From Meandrina meandrites (lineage: Eukaryota; Cnidaria; Anthozoa; Scleractinia; Meandrinidae), in assembly GCA_963693305.1 (NCBI GenBank), contig OY855913.1:21808114-21872113 (forward strand): a stretch of 64,000 nucleotides of DNA, written 5' to 3'. Numbering within the stretch: position 1 is the first letter of the stretch; each line of letters opens with the position of its first letter. The notes below the pieces were generated by a model. The model did not search any database. It was not told the origin of the DNA and saw only the letters and a list, made by a program, of their open reading frames with translations. The position numbers and the translations under genes are program-made. Of this stretch, positions 48,945 to 60,771 are shown one piece after another.

Positions 48945-50572
48945 GAGTTAAGGGTCGACTTGTGGCAAGGTCTACGAAACGTTTTTAATCCTGTGCGGCG
49001 CTGTGTCTTTATTGTCGAAAAGTGGAAAAGGGGTTCAAGAAAAGAACGCAATATTCCGAAAGGGGTTGCAATGGTGGAACTCTGAGAGCATGTGGGTAGG
49101 ACATTTTGATATTTCCAAGAAAAGATATTGGGGTAAATGTATTGACGCGAATCGTGGTAGCTTGGGTGTTTTTTGGAATCACCCATCAGAGATTTGTTTT
49201 TACATGCACTTTATTTATAGCAATATTTCACAATGATATTGACCAAAACTAACAACAGAATATGACAGAACTTTTAAAAACAGGTTGGAATGTTCTTTTG
49301 CAACAAAGTACATCGTTATGCTAGAAGGGTCACAGAATTGCTAACCCTGAAATTTGGTGACCAGTACACGAGACCGGAGATGCGGTATTCGGGATTCGGG
49401 TATCCAGGAGACATATTGGCGTAGAAAAGGTTAACATTGGAGCATTCACATTCGGAGTAGGATTCGGAGAAAGAAAGCCTCGAAAACTGAGCCGTCTTCT
49501 CGCTTTCCAGCCAATGGTGTTTCCCTTCGTTCAGGCGCCTCACCGGCTCGCCTCGCTCACTTAAGTCGTTCTTGTGCTTGCTTGTAAGCCTGACAAAAAA
49601 GTGTTGATCAAAGTTTTGTTTCACTAGCATGATAAAGACAAAACCAAGGGTAGTCCGTAGAGGTAACCCATTATCAAATCGCTCCGTGAGGTGGTCCATC
49701 GTTCGCTCCGTTTCTTACGGCCAGCGGCGTTGAGCACAAAAGATACCGAAAATAGAAACAGTTCCAACAGCAGGTCACGCCGGCGAAAACCGAACATGAA
49801 CACGTCCCAGTGACCTACACCGGCTATAAACTGGAAATTGAACAAGAAGTTACGGATATCACACTGTAATCAACCAAGAAGCGAAAAGGTATTGAACTGA
49901 CTTAGTTCAACTGAAGTAGTCACAAACAATTTTTTTAGGTTTTGCAAATATTTAAAAGCTTTTTCAGGCCACAGACTCTTAGCCTAAACGTTCTTCTATA
50001 CCCTACAAGACAAAGACTCCCTATCTTTCTTAGCCTGCGAATACAGGCTAAGGCGGCTGTATTCGCAGGCTATATCTTTCTAGTCCCTCCCCAAGCAGGA
50101 TAAGAAGGAGAGATAGAGTGCTTTGGCTAAAATCAAAATAAAACTTTACATTGAATGCAAAAATTAATTCCACATTTTGTGCGTTTTAATTTCAATAGTA
50201 GTTAATTGTATTCCCTTCTTAGTGCTACTCTAGAGCTTACACAGAATCCTTTTCCGAAATTATTCTATGCAGGCCATTTTCAAGGACACCGGCCGATCAT
50301 AAAAGAGAGAAGAATCGAAAAAAAATATTGTGCCCTTGTTTAATTAAATTCATTGATACTCTTATTATGACAGGTGGTTCTTATCAGTATTTACATTTCT
50401 AGGTAACCAGTTCGAGAACAGACATATACCAAGATTGCGTTAGTCAGCAAAGTGTCAATCTCCAAAACTCTGTGTCTTTTTAATATTCGTCAACTGACGA
50501 ACCTAGCTTTACGGATATAAGCTTATAACGGACAGTATTGCTCATTGTACTGACAGAAAGCTATATAAGGGG
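48945..50572. other. Spacer, no gene recognised
   Basis: A hairpin at 50033-50071 (TAGCCTGCGAATACAG / CTGTATTCGCAGGCTA) is the clearest structure. Minus-strand frames at 49316-49845 lack family motifs. Confidence 0.4.
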
Positions 50573-50946
50573 CAGTATCACGAGAGGTTCTCTAAGTTTT
50601 TGTGTAAACTATGCTAGAATTATAAAGGTGCACTCACTAATCAGCAAAAAACCTTTGAACGACAGAAAAAGGCATAACCGCAGTCTATAAGATGTGAACA
50701 AACCATAATCAATGATTTTTAGTGATTTTCCTCCAGGTAACACTGTCAATATGGCCGATGTTTTCAAGTTTTAGACCACTTCTTTCCTACCTGTCCGTTG
50801 CCACACCAGTTTTAAACAACTTTCATGACCAGTACAGTGCGTTTTAGCAAGGCCAGGCAACTATTAGTGGATTTCCAATTAATACAAACACCTCCATTGG
50901 ATTTTCAAGCAGCACTACTGAGATCCCAGTGACACTGCCCCTTTAA
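50573..50946. mobile_element. TTAA-end MITE, divergent relative of family P (copy D)
   Basis: Left end ATAAGGGGCAGTATCACGAG, right end GTGACACTGCCCCTTTAA. The ends match family P, but the interior, including the ACTTGAAAAAGTCAG hairpin, is different. Probably a second MITE using the same transposase. Confidence 0.62.
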
Positions 50947-51171
50947 CCCATCACTTAATACGGACACCAGTTAATACAGACAACGGACACTTAACTGTGA
51001 CCCAAATGTTATGCTCTCATACAAAGCCCTCGCTGAATTTATCGACACATTTCAGTCACTGCTTATCTGTGAACCGTAAAGTTTCATTTGTAACAATTGA
51101 GTGCTAATTGTACCCTGTTAACTTTCTACAGGTTAAAATGCTTTTCATGTTTAGTAACAAGACCGTAGGCA

Positions 51172-51393
51172 AGGGGGGGGGGGGTGCGATGGGTGCGTCC
51201 CCCTCACATGCCGCAAAGGTCCGCTTAATCTGAGAGGGAGGGTTAAAATGACTCTCAGAATGCAGGAAAAGTGGACTTCAACAACTTGATTTCTCAAAAT
51301 TTCCCGGGGAAATATACCCCTGGATCCCCCTTAGAAGCTCATGCTTTCGGTGCTCGCACCCACCCAAACAAAATGCTGTCTACAGCCGTGAGT
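51172..51393. mobile_element. MITE with CGTAGGCAAGG-like ends, copy 2
   Basis: Second copy of the element at 12548-12812: CGTAGGCAAGG plus a G-run, shared GAGGGTTAAAATGACTC, CAACTTGATTT and TTTCCCGGGGAAA, ending TGCTGTCTACAGCCG. Weaker inverted ends than copy 1. Confidence 0.58.
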
Positions 51394-51810
51394 ATAAACA
51401 GTAGCATAATTACGTGTCATGCTTGACAACTCATCTTTCTTCTCTTTCTTCCTGGGTTGGACCGGTGTGTATGTTAAAAGTTGAATTGATTAATCTACTT
51501 CAACCTGAAGGTAACTTGAATTCATTAAAGAAAGTCCAATAATTTGTTGTCTTCAGGTTAATACAGATTAAACTAGACTGGAAACAGATTCAACCTGAAA
51601 AACAAATTTAACTGACCTACAGCATTATACACCTTAGCGCATGAAATTTGAATCATTGACTGAGCTATAACGTTTTTTCAGCTTGAACGAAAGTACCAAT
51701 TATTCATAAAACATGTGTCGGTGACATTCATTTCCAGAGCCTTTTGCTCGTCCCTTTGGTATTCATATTAACCTGGTTGCACTGTATTGGGGAATTTTAT
51801 CCACCTAGCC

Positions 51811-51990
51811 CCAGTTGTTCAAAGAGTGGATGGATAACGCTATCCACTGGATAAATCGCTATCCAGTGTACACAATAATTTGTTTTCTTAACACGCCCTG
51901 GTTGTTCAAAGGGTCGATAACGCTATCCACCGGATAAACCATTATTGTTTTTCCGACACTTATCCAGTGCGATTTATCCAGTGGATGCAA
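51811..51990. repeat. Tandem GATAACGCTATCCAC repeats
   Basis: Two adjacent units starting CCAGTTGTTCAAAGAGTGGA (51812) and CTGGTTGTTCAAAGGGTCGA (51898), each followed by TAACGCTATCCAC(T/C)GGATAAA and an inverted TTATCCAGTG. Resembles a coral MITE type with CTATCCACNGGATA palindromes. Confidence 0.6.
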
Positions 51991-52366
51991 GTTGATCAGC
52001 ATTCGTCATAAAGCCGGTCGCAAGCTTGTGTAAGAATAAGACATAACATAAATTTACTTTTCTCTTTTTGGGACAAAACAACATATTTTGCTGCCTTTTT
52101 GATCAAAACTATGAACAGAAATGTCCGCTTATGATCTGTCACACGCGCGCACGATTTTGCACTAATTTTTCATCTAATTTACTGGTACATTTTCCGTTTT
52201 ATTGAATAAAACTAATCGGACAAATTTTGCCATGGTCTACATACTTACAGACCATAGAAGTGACGCCATAAAATGTCCAAAAGTTGCAGTGAAATTCAAA
52301 ATTGTTACAGGTATTTCTCAGTAAACATTCCTCATTTCTGTTTGTTAGCAGTTAGTTGAAAGTGTC

Positions 52367-55300
52367 ATGACTGTCATGAACAAAGCAGCTGAGGTCAGAA
52401 AAGCCACAGATGGAGAAGAGAAGACGAAGCAAATTGTGATATGCATAGAAAGAATTTCTCCGCATCAGGACAGTTGCTGGTCCTGGATGGTGTGTTTTGT
52501 TGCTGTTCTTTCAAATGTCGTCATTTGTGGATTTGCATTTAGCTTTGGCATCTTATTCCCGGCTCTCTTGGACGAGTTTCAGCAGGGAAAAGCTAAAACA
52601 GGTATTTAATTTGTTAATTATATAATTATATAATTGGTATTTTAATTTGTATTGTATTTGTTCCTAAATTAAAATAAGTGAACGAATGAACGAACGAGCA
52701 AACAACAACAAGCTTTATTATTTCCCCAGTCAGTCCACATAGAGATGTACCTGAAATAACTGCAGGTTAATGAACGAACGAACGAACGAACGAACGAACG
52801 AACGAACGAACGAACGAACGAACGAACGAACGAACGAACGAACGAACGAACGAACGAACAAAGAACGAACAAAGAACGAATGAAAAAAGAACGAACAAAG
52901 AACGAATGAACGAACGAACGAACGAAAGAACGAACGAACGAACGAACGAACGAACGAACGAAGGAAAGAACGAACGAACGAACGAACGAACGAACGAACG
53001 AACGAACGAACGAACGAACGAACGAACGAACGAACGAAAGAACGAACAAAGAACGAACAAAGAACGAATGAACAAAGAACGAACAAAGAACGAATGAACG
53101 AACGAACGAAAGAACGAACGAACGAACGAACGAACGAACGAACGAACGAAAGAACGAACGAACGAACGAACGAACGAACGAACGAACGAACGAACGAAAG
53201 AACGAACGAACGAACGAACGAACGAACGAACGAACGAACGAACGAACGAACGAATGAACGAACGAACGAAAGAACGAACGAACGAACGGAAAGAGAGCGA
53301 AAGAACAAAAGATCGAACAAGCGAATGAACGAAAGAACGAACGAAGCAATAGCAGGGGTCATGAATGGTCCCTTAAAATTTTGATCGCGCTCGTATATTT
53401 TTCCAAGCGCTCGCATGCTCGGCTTTTAATGGAGGTAACTTTCTGAAAATGCTCGCAAGCTCTTATGCTCGCAAAGACTATTTGACAGCCCTAATACTGC
53501 AGGAAACGTTCGAAAATTAATAGGCTATAATTGAGCTATGCATTCCTACATTTATTACGGTGTACAACTTATGACTAACAAGGTGCACGTGTTTCTAAAA
53601 TCCTAGAACGTTTTTGATCAGTAATTCCACGTTAAACTGTTTATTATGCTGTTCAAGTTGGTTGTAACTTATGTGTGGATGTAAACCTAGTGTGTGACCA
53701 TTCAAATGAAAGCTACTGAGCAGTACTTTTAAGCTGTTCTACTCGTTTTTCAAGGGTTTTAATTTGTGTTGTACGTTTTTCTTTCTTTCTGTTCACAGCT
53801 TGGGTCGGGTCAATTGCAATGATGGGCATAGGGATTTACGGTCCTCTGATTGGAAGACTCTATCATCGTTTTGGCGCTCGAGTTGTCTCATTTTTTGGAT
53901 CAATCATTTGTGCCGCTAGTCTTATTGCAACATCAAAGACCTCCAATATCTATGTCATGTACTTAACATATGGAGCTTTGTTCGGTTTTGGCTCCTGTGG
54001 TGTATATCTAGTTACGTACATAGCCATGCCAAGGTACTTTATGAAGTGGCGCTCGCTGAGCCTGGGATTAATAGCCATGGGGCCTGGTGGAGGCCTATTT
54101 GTTATGAGCCCAATTGTACAAGCGCTATTCGAAAGATTTGGTTGGAGAGGAACATTTTTAGCAATGGCTGGCATTGTCTCGTTAACATGCATATTGGCTT
54201 TTGTTTATAGACCAATCAAACTGGACTCGGACAGAGTAGAATTGAACATTAACCAAAAACAAGAAAACAAGTTCTGGGACACTTCAATCCTTAAACACAA
54301 AGTATTCGTTCTTTGCACGATTGCAGGAGTTGTAATCTACATCGTTCATTACACACCGTCCGTGCATATGGTAAGTCCGAAACACACTATAGGCACGCAA
54401 TGCGTTAGTACGAAACATACTATAAGCACGCAATGCGTGCAGAGAGAGGTAATTATTATTTTAGTATCACGTTCAGTCTTCAGCAAAACACTTATAACTA
54501 CTATTACCATACCACTGCATGCGCGGAATCTACAGAGAATAATATCGCGAGCTGACGTATATGTAAGTTTGGAATGGTTGACCTTTAAGCAATTTAGAAC
54601 AATCACCAAATCAAAGATAAACAAAATCAAAGTCCCTTAAAGGTGCTATGATAGAAAAACCTGTTGACTGAGTTAGAAAGGTCGGGGCGGACAGGAAAAT
54701 ATTTGGCTCTAGGTCATTTTTTTTTTTACAAAACTCTCTGCACTCGGTCCGTACTTTTGACCTCGAGCCAAATATTTTCCTGCCCGCATTCCCACCTAGT
54801 AAATAAGCTTATGTTATTCACCAGTATATTATACGAGTCCTCAAACTAGAGACCTGTCGCAACGTTGTCGAATGCGGCAGAGCACTGACCGGCTAAATAG
54901 TCCTCTAGAGATGTAATAGCCTTGGAAGCTTGGCGCTTTTACTGGCGCGAAACGCAATTAGAGCGGCGAAGCAGCGAGAGGCCCGGGGAGAAAAAAATGC
55001 CTTTCGCATTTTTCCTCCCCAGGCCTCTCCCGGCTTCGCCGCTCTATTTGCGCGCGTTTCGCCCCAATAGAGGACCATAGAGAGATTAAGCATGACGTTT
55101 GTTTTTCCCGCGAACGGCAAAAATTCGACTTCTGCCGTCTGCCAATTGTCGTTTGTACTCGGAAATGAGTAGGTTTGTGTTTGTCGTGAATGTGTGGCTT
55201 TTCCCCTATTTTTCAGAGGAAATTATTTCAGAATTCGATAAAAAGGTAACAAAATGAAAGAGAAGCTCGCGTTTGCCGTATAACGTCATTCTTAACCTCT

Positions 55301-55715
55301 CTAACAAAACCACCAAGCTACGCAGGCTAAGCCAACTGGTCTGCCTCCAGCCAGTTGGGATTTTTAACCATGTTATGTTCATTTAAAGTTATTTGTTTCC
55401 TATGTTTCAGTGGCATGCCTAAACTAGCTATCTCGAAGCTAAGTGCGTGACCACTATAAACAACATTTACATTTTTTTTTACACTTTTTTTTTTACTGTA
55501 TTAATGAAGGAAATCGTACGGGCGCGAGTGCATCTTGTGATTTATGGACGTGAGTGATGTTTTGAAAGTTCTTAAAATTGCACGAGCCTTTAGGCGATCT
55601 TTAACCTGGTTTTACACTCTATATCGCGAGCTGACGTATATTTAAGTTTGGAATGGTTGACCTTTAAGCAATTTAGAACAATCACCAAATCAAAGATAAA
55701 CAAAATCAAAGTCCC

Positions 55716-55746
<31 letters not shown>

Positions 55747-56971
55747 TTCATTCATTCGTCCTTGACCAATCAGAAGCTGCACATTTTGTTAAGTATATAA
55801 TTATAACTATTTTCATAGGTTCGTTATTTGGAAGAGGCAGGATTTGCAGAAGTGGACGCCTCTCGTTTGTACATGTACAATGGAGTGGCTTCCTTGCTGG
55901 TGCGACCTCTGATTGGCCGATTGAATGACGTCAGCTGGATTAACATGTTTTACATTTACTCTATAGCCACTGCTGTTGAAGGCGTGGCTGCTTTCCTGTT
56001 GCCCATGGCAACTACAAATTTTCACTTTGTTATGTACTCGGTGGCGTTTGGATTATCAGATGGTACACTGGGTTCTGGTTTGTGTATTGCTGTGCTAAAC
56101 AATCTGCCTGAAATGTTAAGACCTTTGGGGATCAGCTTTTATCAATCCCTAGCTTGTATATCGTCAGCATGTGCTCCGGCTCTTGGAGGTGAGCTTTCTT
56201 TTAAGTAAACGAAAAAAAAAAAACACTTTCCTTCCTAGAGAAGCAAACACGTCAACATTTGATCGAATCATATATACGTGTTGTTTGGGCGTCGTTATTC
56301 ATCAATACATGCCGAGGACAGATCACGTTTATGCTCCTTGCCTAAAAATACAACGCAGAATTTCCATGATCATATGAATTACAACTAGGCACTGCTTCAA
56401 CCTCGTTCCCAGGGTCGGGGCAGAAGAGAGACCCTGGGAGCGAGGTTGGCACTGCCTTTACAAAGTTGTCGCTATACATTCAATAGTGATCACCTGGTTA
56501 TCTAAGGAGACAGTCCTATAAAAAATAAGGTGGCTTACCGCTAATTATTAATCGGTAAAAACATCGGTAATTTTTTAATGTACTCGGGTTATCTTCGGCT
56601 ATATAGCCCGTAAAGTGAAATCGCATTTTCACCTTAAAATAATAAGATCGTATCACCTTAATTACCATGGTCCAGCTTTATCACACTAATATCTGCCGAA
56701 GATTCGCGTCTAATACGTAATGGTATATAATGCTGCGCTTAACTTACCATACTGATAATGTTTTACTTGTTTCTTTTTTCTCAAAGGTTTGGTAGCAGAT
56801 ATCAAAGGATCTTATACCCCAGTGTTCAACATGGTCGGAGCTGTAACAATGTTTGGCGCAGCCATACTGTTTGCTGTTTCTTGTATCAAGAAGCCAGATA
56901 ACTTGAGCACGAAGGAACAAGTGACAGTTTGGGAATCGCTTGTTGTAGTAGAAAAGTGTTCCGTTGTTTAA
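52367..56971 (+). CDS. Monocarboxylate-transporter-like protein (SLC16 family, MFS)
   Basis: Plasma-membrane major-facilitator transporter of the SLC16 type; the substrate cannot be read from the sequence. Four exons with GT-AG borders in phase: 52367-52601, 53799-54370, 55819-56188, 56787-56971, giving 453 residues and a stop. Exon 1: cytosolic N-terminus and TM1, with the family's TM1 motif in the form D35-S-C-W-S-W. Exon 2: TM2-TM6 and central loop, including [20 protein letters not shown] (from residue 158), the TM4-5 signature. Exon 3: about TM7-TM10, with [12 protein letters not shown]. Exon 4: the final segments and a short tail. Twelve segments in all is the family norm. The TM8 Asp four residues before Arg-Pro in MCT1 is Ser here. 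Start: the upstream of two nearby ATGs (52367, 52376). Intron 1 carries 670 bp of (GAAC)n, intron 2 a 98-bp direct duplication. Confidence 0.85.
52678..53345. repeat. Long (GAAC)n array
   Basis: About 670 bp of GAAC/GAACAAA/GAAT variants, open in most frames on both strands. It yields Asn-Glu-Arg-Thr repeats on plus and Ser-Phe-Val-Arg repeats on minus (frames over 200 codons). It sits in intron 1 of the transporter gene, where the paralogous copy has about five units. These frames are not genes. Confidence 0.95.
54542..54639. repeat. 98-bp direct repeat, left copy
   Basis: ATATCGCGAGCTGACGTATA...CAAAGTCCCTTA. Matches 55621-55718 with one visible substitution (ATG versus ATT in TATATGTAAG). 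Both lie in intron 2 of the transporter gene, 1079 bp apart. Confidence 0.93.
54687..54787. mobile_element. Foldback element
   Basis: GCGGACAGGAAAATATTTGG and CCAAATATTTTCCTGCCCGC are nearly complementary arms around a T-rich loop. In transporter intron 2, between the two 98-bp repeats. Confidence 0.72.
54954..55063. mobile_element. Foldback element
   Basis: GGCGCGAAACGCAATTAGAG and CTCTATTTGCGCGCGTTTCG arms, inner GCGGCGAAG / CTTCGCCGC and GAGAGGCCCGGGGAG against its complement. GC-rich, unlike the surroundings. Between the two 98-bp repeats. Confidence 0.78.
55621..55718. repeat. 98-bp direct repeat, right copy
   Basis: Right copy of the repeat at 54542-54639, followed at once by a (TTTA)n tract and then the acceptor region of exon 3. 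Confidence 0.93.
56399..56449. mobile_element. 51-bp hairpin element with 9-bp target duplication
   Basis: AACCTCGTTCCCAGGGTC and GACCCTGGGAGCGAGGTT arms, same family as 27216-27285. Flanked by CACTGCTTC (56390-56398) and CACTGCCTT (56450-56458), a 9-bp repeat with two differences. The paralogous intron of copy 1 (about 28660) has a single CACTGCCTT and no insert. Confidence 0.85.
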
Positions 56972-58662
56972 CATGCATTCCTGTAATTCTTCTATCTAAT
57001 CTAATTCTTTATCTCTTGGCGGTTCTTGATGCACACTCCAAGGGGAACGTAACAACGAATTGTTGTATCCCACACATGAACCCTTTTGGTACCCTATATA
57101 TTTTTTTTAAATTTCGCTGAATGAATCGCTTTCGTCGATCATAGCGCAAGTTGAAAGTGGATTTCATTCATTTCTCTACCATAGATAGTTGTTTTCCAAT
57201 TTCCGTTTTTTGTCCTCTAATTTTCGGTAAAGTGAAATTACGCGAAAATTACATCACAGGCCGACCAAGCTCATTTTAAGAGAAAAGGAACGTGACTCTT
57301 CCTTATGATCGGTATTGCGTTACAATATCAAGACACGATTTATAAGGGTTTATAAGGGAACGCAACAGTTTTGGTATAAATAAACTTGACTTACCCTGTT
57401 CTACAGTGTACACTCGAAATAACTTATTACGACTTCGGAAATAACTTATTACGACTCAATAGGTAGGAATGGGTTTTAATGCATATAGGAATTGTTGTTC
57501 GTGTAGCAGAGTGCATAGGTTTCAATCATCAGCCACCTTCAGACTTGTCGAATCCACTCTGCTGACTAAAGTCATGGCCATCTGCGTTACTGAAGCGTTA
57601 AGCATGAACACGGTGGCCATACATAGGGTTATTTGTATCGCTAGGCAATTCCTGTGTTCATCAGCTTAGGGGAATATAGACGTTATTTGTATTCATTCCT
57701 CTGCTTTTATTCCAAGTTTATCTTTTATTCTTTTTGGTCAGGAAGTACACTTCAAATCCACAATTAACTGGTAGATCGTTGTGATTGGTTAATTGCCAGG
57801 GAATGTATCGGGGACTCCCATTGGCTGTTTTGCCGCAACACGATATGTCTGAATACCGACTAACGACGTTTCGCGTACTACACGTGACATAACTCGCGCG
57901 GTCAGGCTTTGGCTTTCTCTTGGGACAAACAACCTGAGAGGGTTTCCGAGAGGTTCGCGAGTCACGATCCGAGCTCGTGCTCAGTCCCCATACTCCTCGC
58001 CATGAAACTATGCCCAGGTAAGCCACAATGAGCCTGGCGACCTAGGCTACACATGTCCTCGACAACAGGAATTTCTGAATCCTGAAACTGGTAGAAATGA
58101 ATGTTTTGCTGGCACGGACCAGAAGACTAGGTCGGGCCGTATAAATGGGCTGACCCTTAGAAGGGATCAGTTGAATCAGTTCTAATTTAGCGTTGTCAGT
58201 CTTTGAACAAAATTGACGGGCCGAGACGGGCTCGCACGGTTGGAACAACTGACACGTGATCAGTAATGCTTTTACTTTAGTTGTCTGACGCTTGTTATGT
58301 GCTCAATTTATTTTACAAGCTGTGTAAACGTCGTCTGTTTGGCATTTGGCCAGAAAGACTTTCATTGTCTAGTAAATAATATAATCTGCGAACCATTGTT
58401 TGGACTATTCAACACAAGATCTTAAACAACTCCATTGACTGGCCCGCCGAATGTTGTTTGTAGTGAAAGCTCGAACGTCAATGTTAATTAGCAGTCAACT
58501 GGTCGTCCATAAATTTACGACCAATGTTTTGTCCTCAACCCATTACAGCCTAAAGTATTTCTCACAGGTCTAGTCACATTTCAGTAGGAAAAGGTGCAAA
58601 AATACCAGCAAATTATGGGGGAGTGGTCGTTTTCTAAGTATTTTGGTGAGTAAATAGCTTAA
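56972..58662. other. 3' flank of transporter gene and spacer
   Basis: Begins with the transporter 3' untranslated region. TTATAAGGG and AACTTATTACGACT are each duplicated in tandem (57341-57360, 57420-57456). A minus-strand frame at 57718-58026 (102 codons, basic) has no family motif. No gene called. Confidence 0.4.
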
Positions 58663-59168
58663 TACAGTCAACTCTCGTTATAGCGGACACGCTCGGGAGG
58701 TCGTTTAGTGTCCGTAATATTGCGAGTCCGTAAAAGTGGGGTGGGAGGAAAAAAAAGCGCCGTTAATATAGACTATAACGATCTTATGAAACCGCTAGTG
58801 GTGAAGCCGCTAATTAAAGATTTGATCTCTCTTAAAAGTCTCGAAAAAAGGCGTAAGCTGAAGTAAAAAGCAAAGTCTTCTGTACAGCTACTGAAGGAAT
58901 TGATGCAATTAAATATTCCAGAAGTCTTTGGAACTTTTTTGTAATAATGTTATCGGAGAAGTTCTTTATCGAGAGTCAAAACAATGAAATTGTTGTTTTG
59001 GTAACAGCGAAAGTGTCCGTAAATAAATCCCGTACCAGCGAAAGTCAGTCCATAATAGCGGGAGTCATTTCCAGTCAAACCTCTATATCTTCCGCCGGGG
59101 ATCTGAATTTGTCCGTAATAGCAAGTGTCCGTAATAGCGGGGTGTCCGCAAGGCGAGAGTTGACTGTA
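58663..59168. mobile_element. TA-flanked non-autonomous element (Tc1/mariner-like ends)
   Basis: The left end TACAGTCAACTCTCGTTATA and the right end GGCGAGAGTTGACTGTA are inverted repeats starting at TA. Subterminal GTCCGTAATA(G/T)(C/T)G units recur at both ends (58717, 59108, 59128). A TA target duplication is usual for Tc1/mariner elements. Internal frame 58947-59177 is made of these repeats and is not called. Confidence 0.78.
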
Positions 59169-60771
59169 CTTTTATAGTTAAGTTTTCAATAGCGCACACT
59201 ATATAACTATCATGTCCTTACATTTCTAGATTGTTCATTTCTCCTCGTTTGAAAGGTTGCATCTCTATCTTTTCTTTAGATGATCTTTAAACACAGTGCT
59301 CGCCACAATGCAAGCAGTTTATAACTGTGAAATGCGCACATATCTCAGTCCTTAACTTAATTCTCTTGATTTGAGTTATGCAATCAAGATCATTGAACTT
59401 GTTGGAAGAAATCAGTCATTTTACCTTGTTGATTGCCCCTGCAGAAAAAAATCTCTTACGTACTAGGTTTTTACAATCCAAAAAGCTTTTACCAATATAT
59501 TTTCTTTGCGAGAAGCGTGGTATTTTGGGACCTATATTTTTGTTTTCCACCTTAATCGAATCAGGTTTTTCGCTCAGAAACTGTTTTAAAAGTGTCCCAG
59601 AAAAATCCTTGTTAACAGAATCGTTAAAAGAGTCCTAAACTTTGTTGAGGCCTTAACTAATCATATGCGATTTCGCTCCAGCATTGAGATTACGAGTGAC
59701 TACGAGAGCATTGTTTTGTGTGTGTGTGGTGAAAAAATTAACCTGCCTCCTCGTTACCCAATTCAGACAAGTCCTGCTGAATATATGAGCCGATTGAAAG
59801 CATTGGGAACGTAATTTATACAGCTGTCTGGTTAAAGCGCTTAGTAACAGTTCTTCTGGACTATATACATATTTTTTATAATATGGTAGAGAAAATCAAA
59901 CTGGACCCTTTTCTTCTAGACTGTGAGAGTTCAGCAGCAAGTTATTGCAATACGGTAGAATTTTGTGTCAAAACAAGCTGCCATAAGATTTTCGCAATAA
60001 TAAGGACATCTATTTGATTCTAGCAAGCTATTAACACTTCACTAGTGAAAAACAATCCAAAATCCCAAGACAAAAAGAATGGATTAAATCACTTGGACCA
60101 AATGACGCAATTGGGCTTATGTAACCCCTCAGCGCATGGCGGACCGTCTGGAAATTTAATAAAGCCTGTATTACAAATTTCTATAGCTCGAGCGTTCTTT
60201 TATCTTCATACAACGTTTTAGTCCGTTTCTTCTTGATTAAATCGCGGCTGTTTAAGACTTTTAGGATTTTTTTTATTTACTTCTGCAGGAGAATGGAGTT
60301 TGAAAAACGTCCTGTCCCACACCACCGTTTAGACATGTACAACGACGCGAAAAATTCGTAAAATCTGCCATCGTTGTTTGCAACTTGTAAGAATAATGTC
60401 TTTTTTTCGCAGTTTGTAGAACCTCAATACCACATAACCACATAACAATGTTTCCATCATTTACATAAATTCCAATTTGGGACAATAAATTTAAACCGAT
60501 CAAAATATTGATTCTCCTTAATAATTCCCGCACATTTCTTTGAATGTTAGTGCTAAGAATTTGGTGGCACATCAAGACTATCCTCTAATTGATGAATTTC
60601 TTAATTCTCATAACATACGTGCTTGACACTGTATTGGTATCATAAGGAGAAACTCGACTCTAATCTCTCTTACGAATGAAACGTTGCTAGGAAAACTGTG
60701 AAAAATTTTTCCGCCAGCAAAGTACATCTTCACACAAAAATAGATGGAAAGGAACACCATCTATCCAATTC
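59169..60771. other. Spacer, no gene recognised
   Basis: AT-rich, only short frames (for example 59378-59638 and 60273-60575 minus) without recognisable motifs. Confidence 0.45.

Noticed and set aside
52669..53416. Long Ser-Phe-Val-Arg frames on the minus strand and Asn-Glu-Arg-Thr frames on the plus strand
   Set aside because: They are translations of the (GAAC)n microsatellite, open in several frames on both strands, with no non-repeat domain and no splice or start context.
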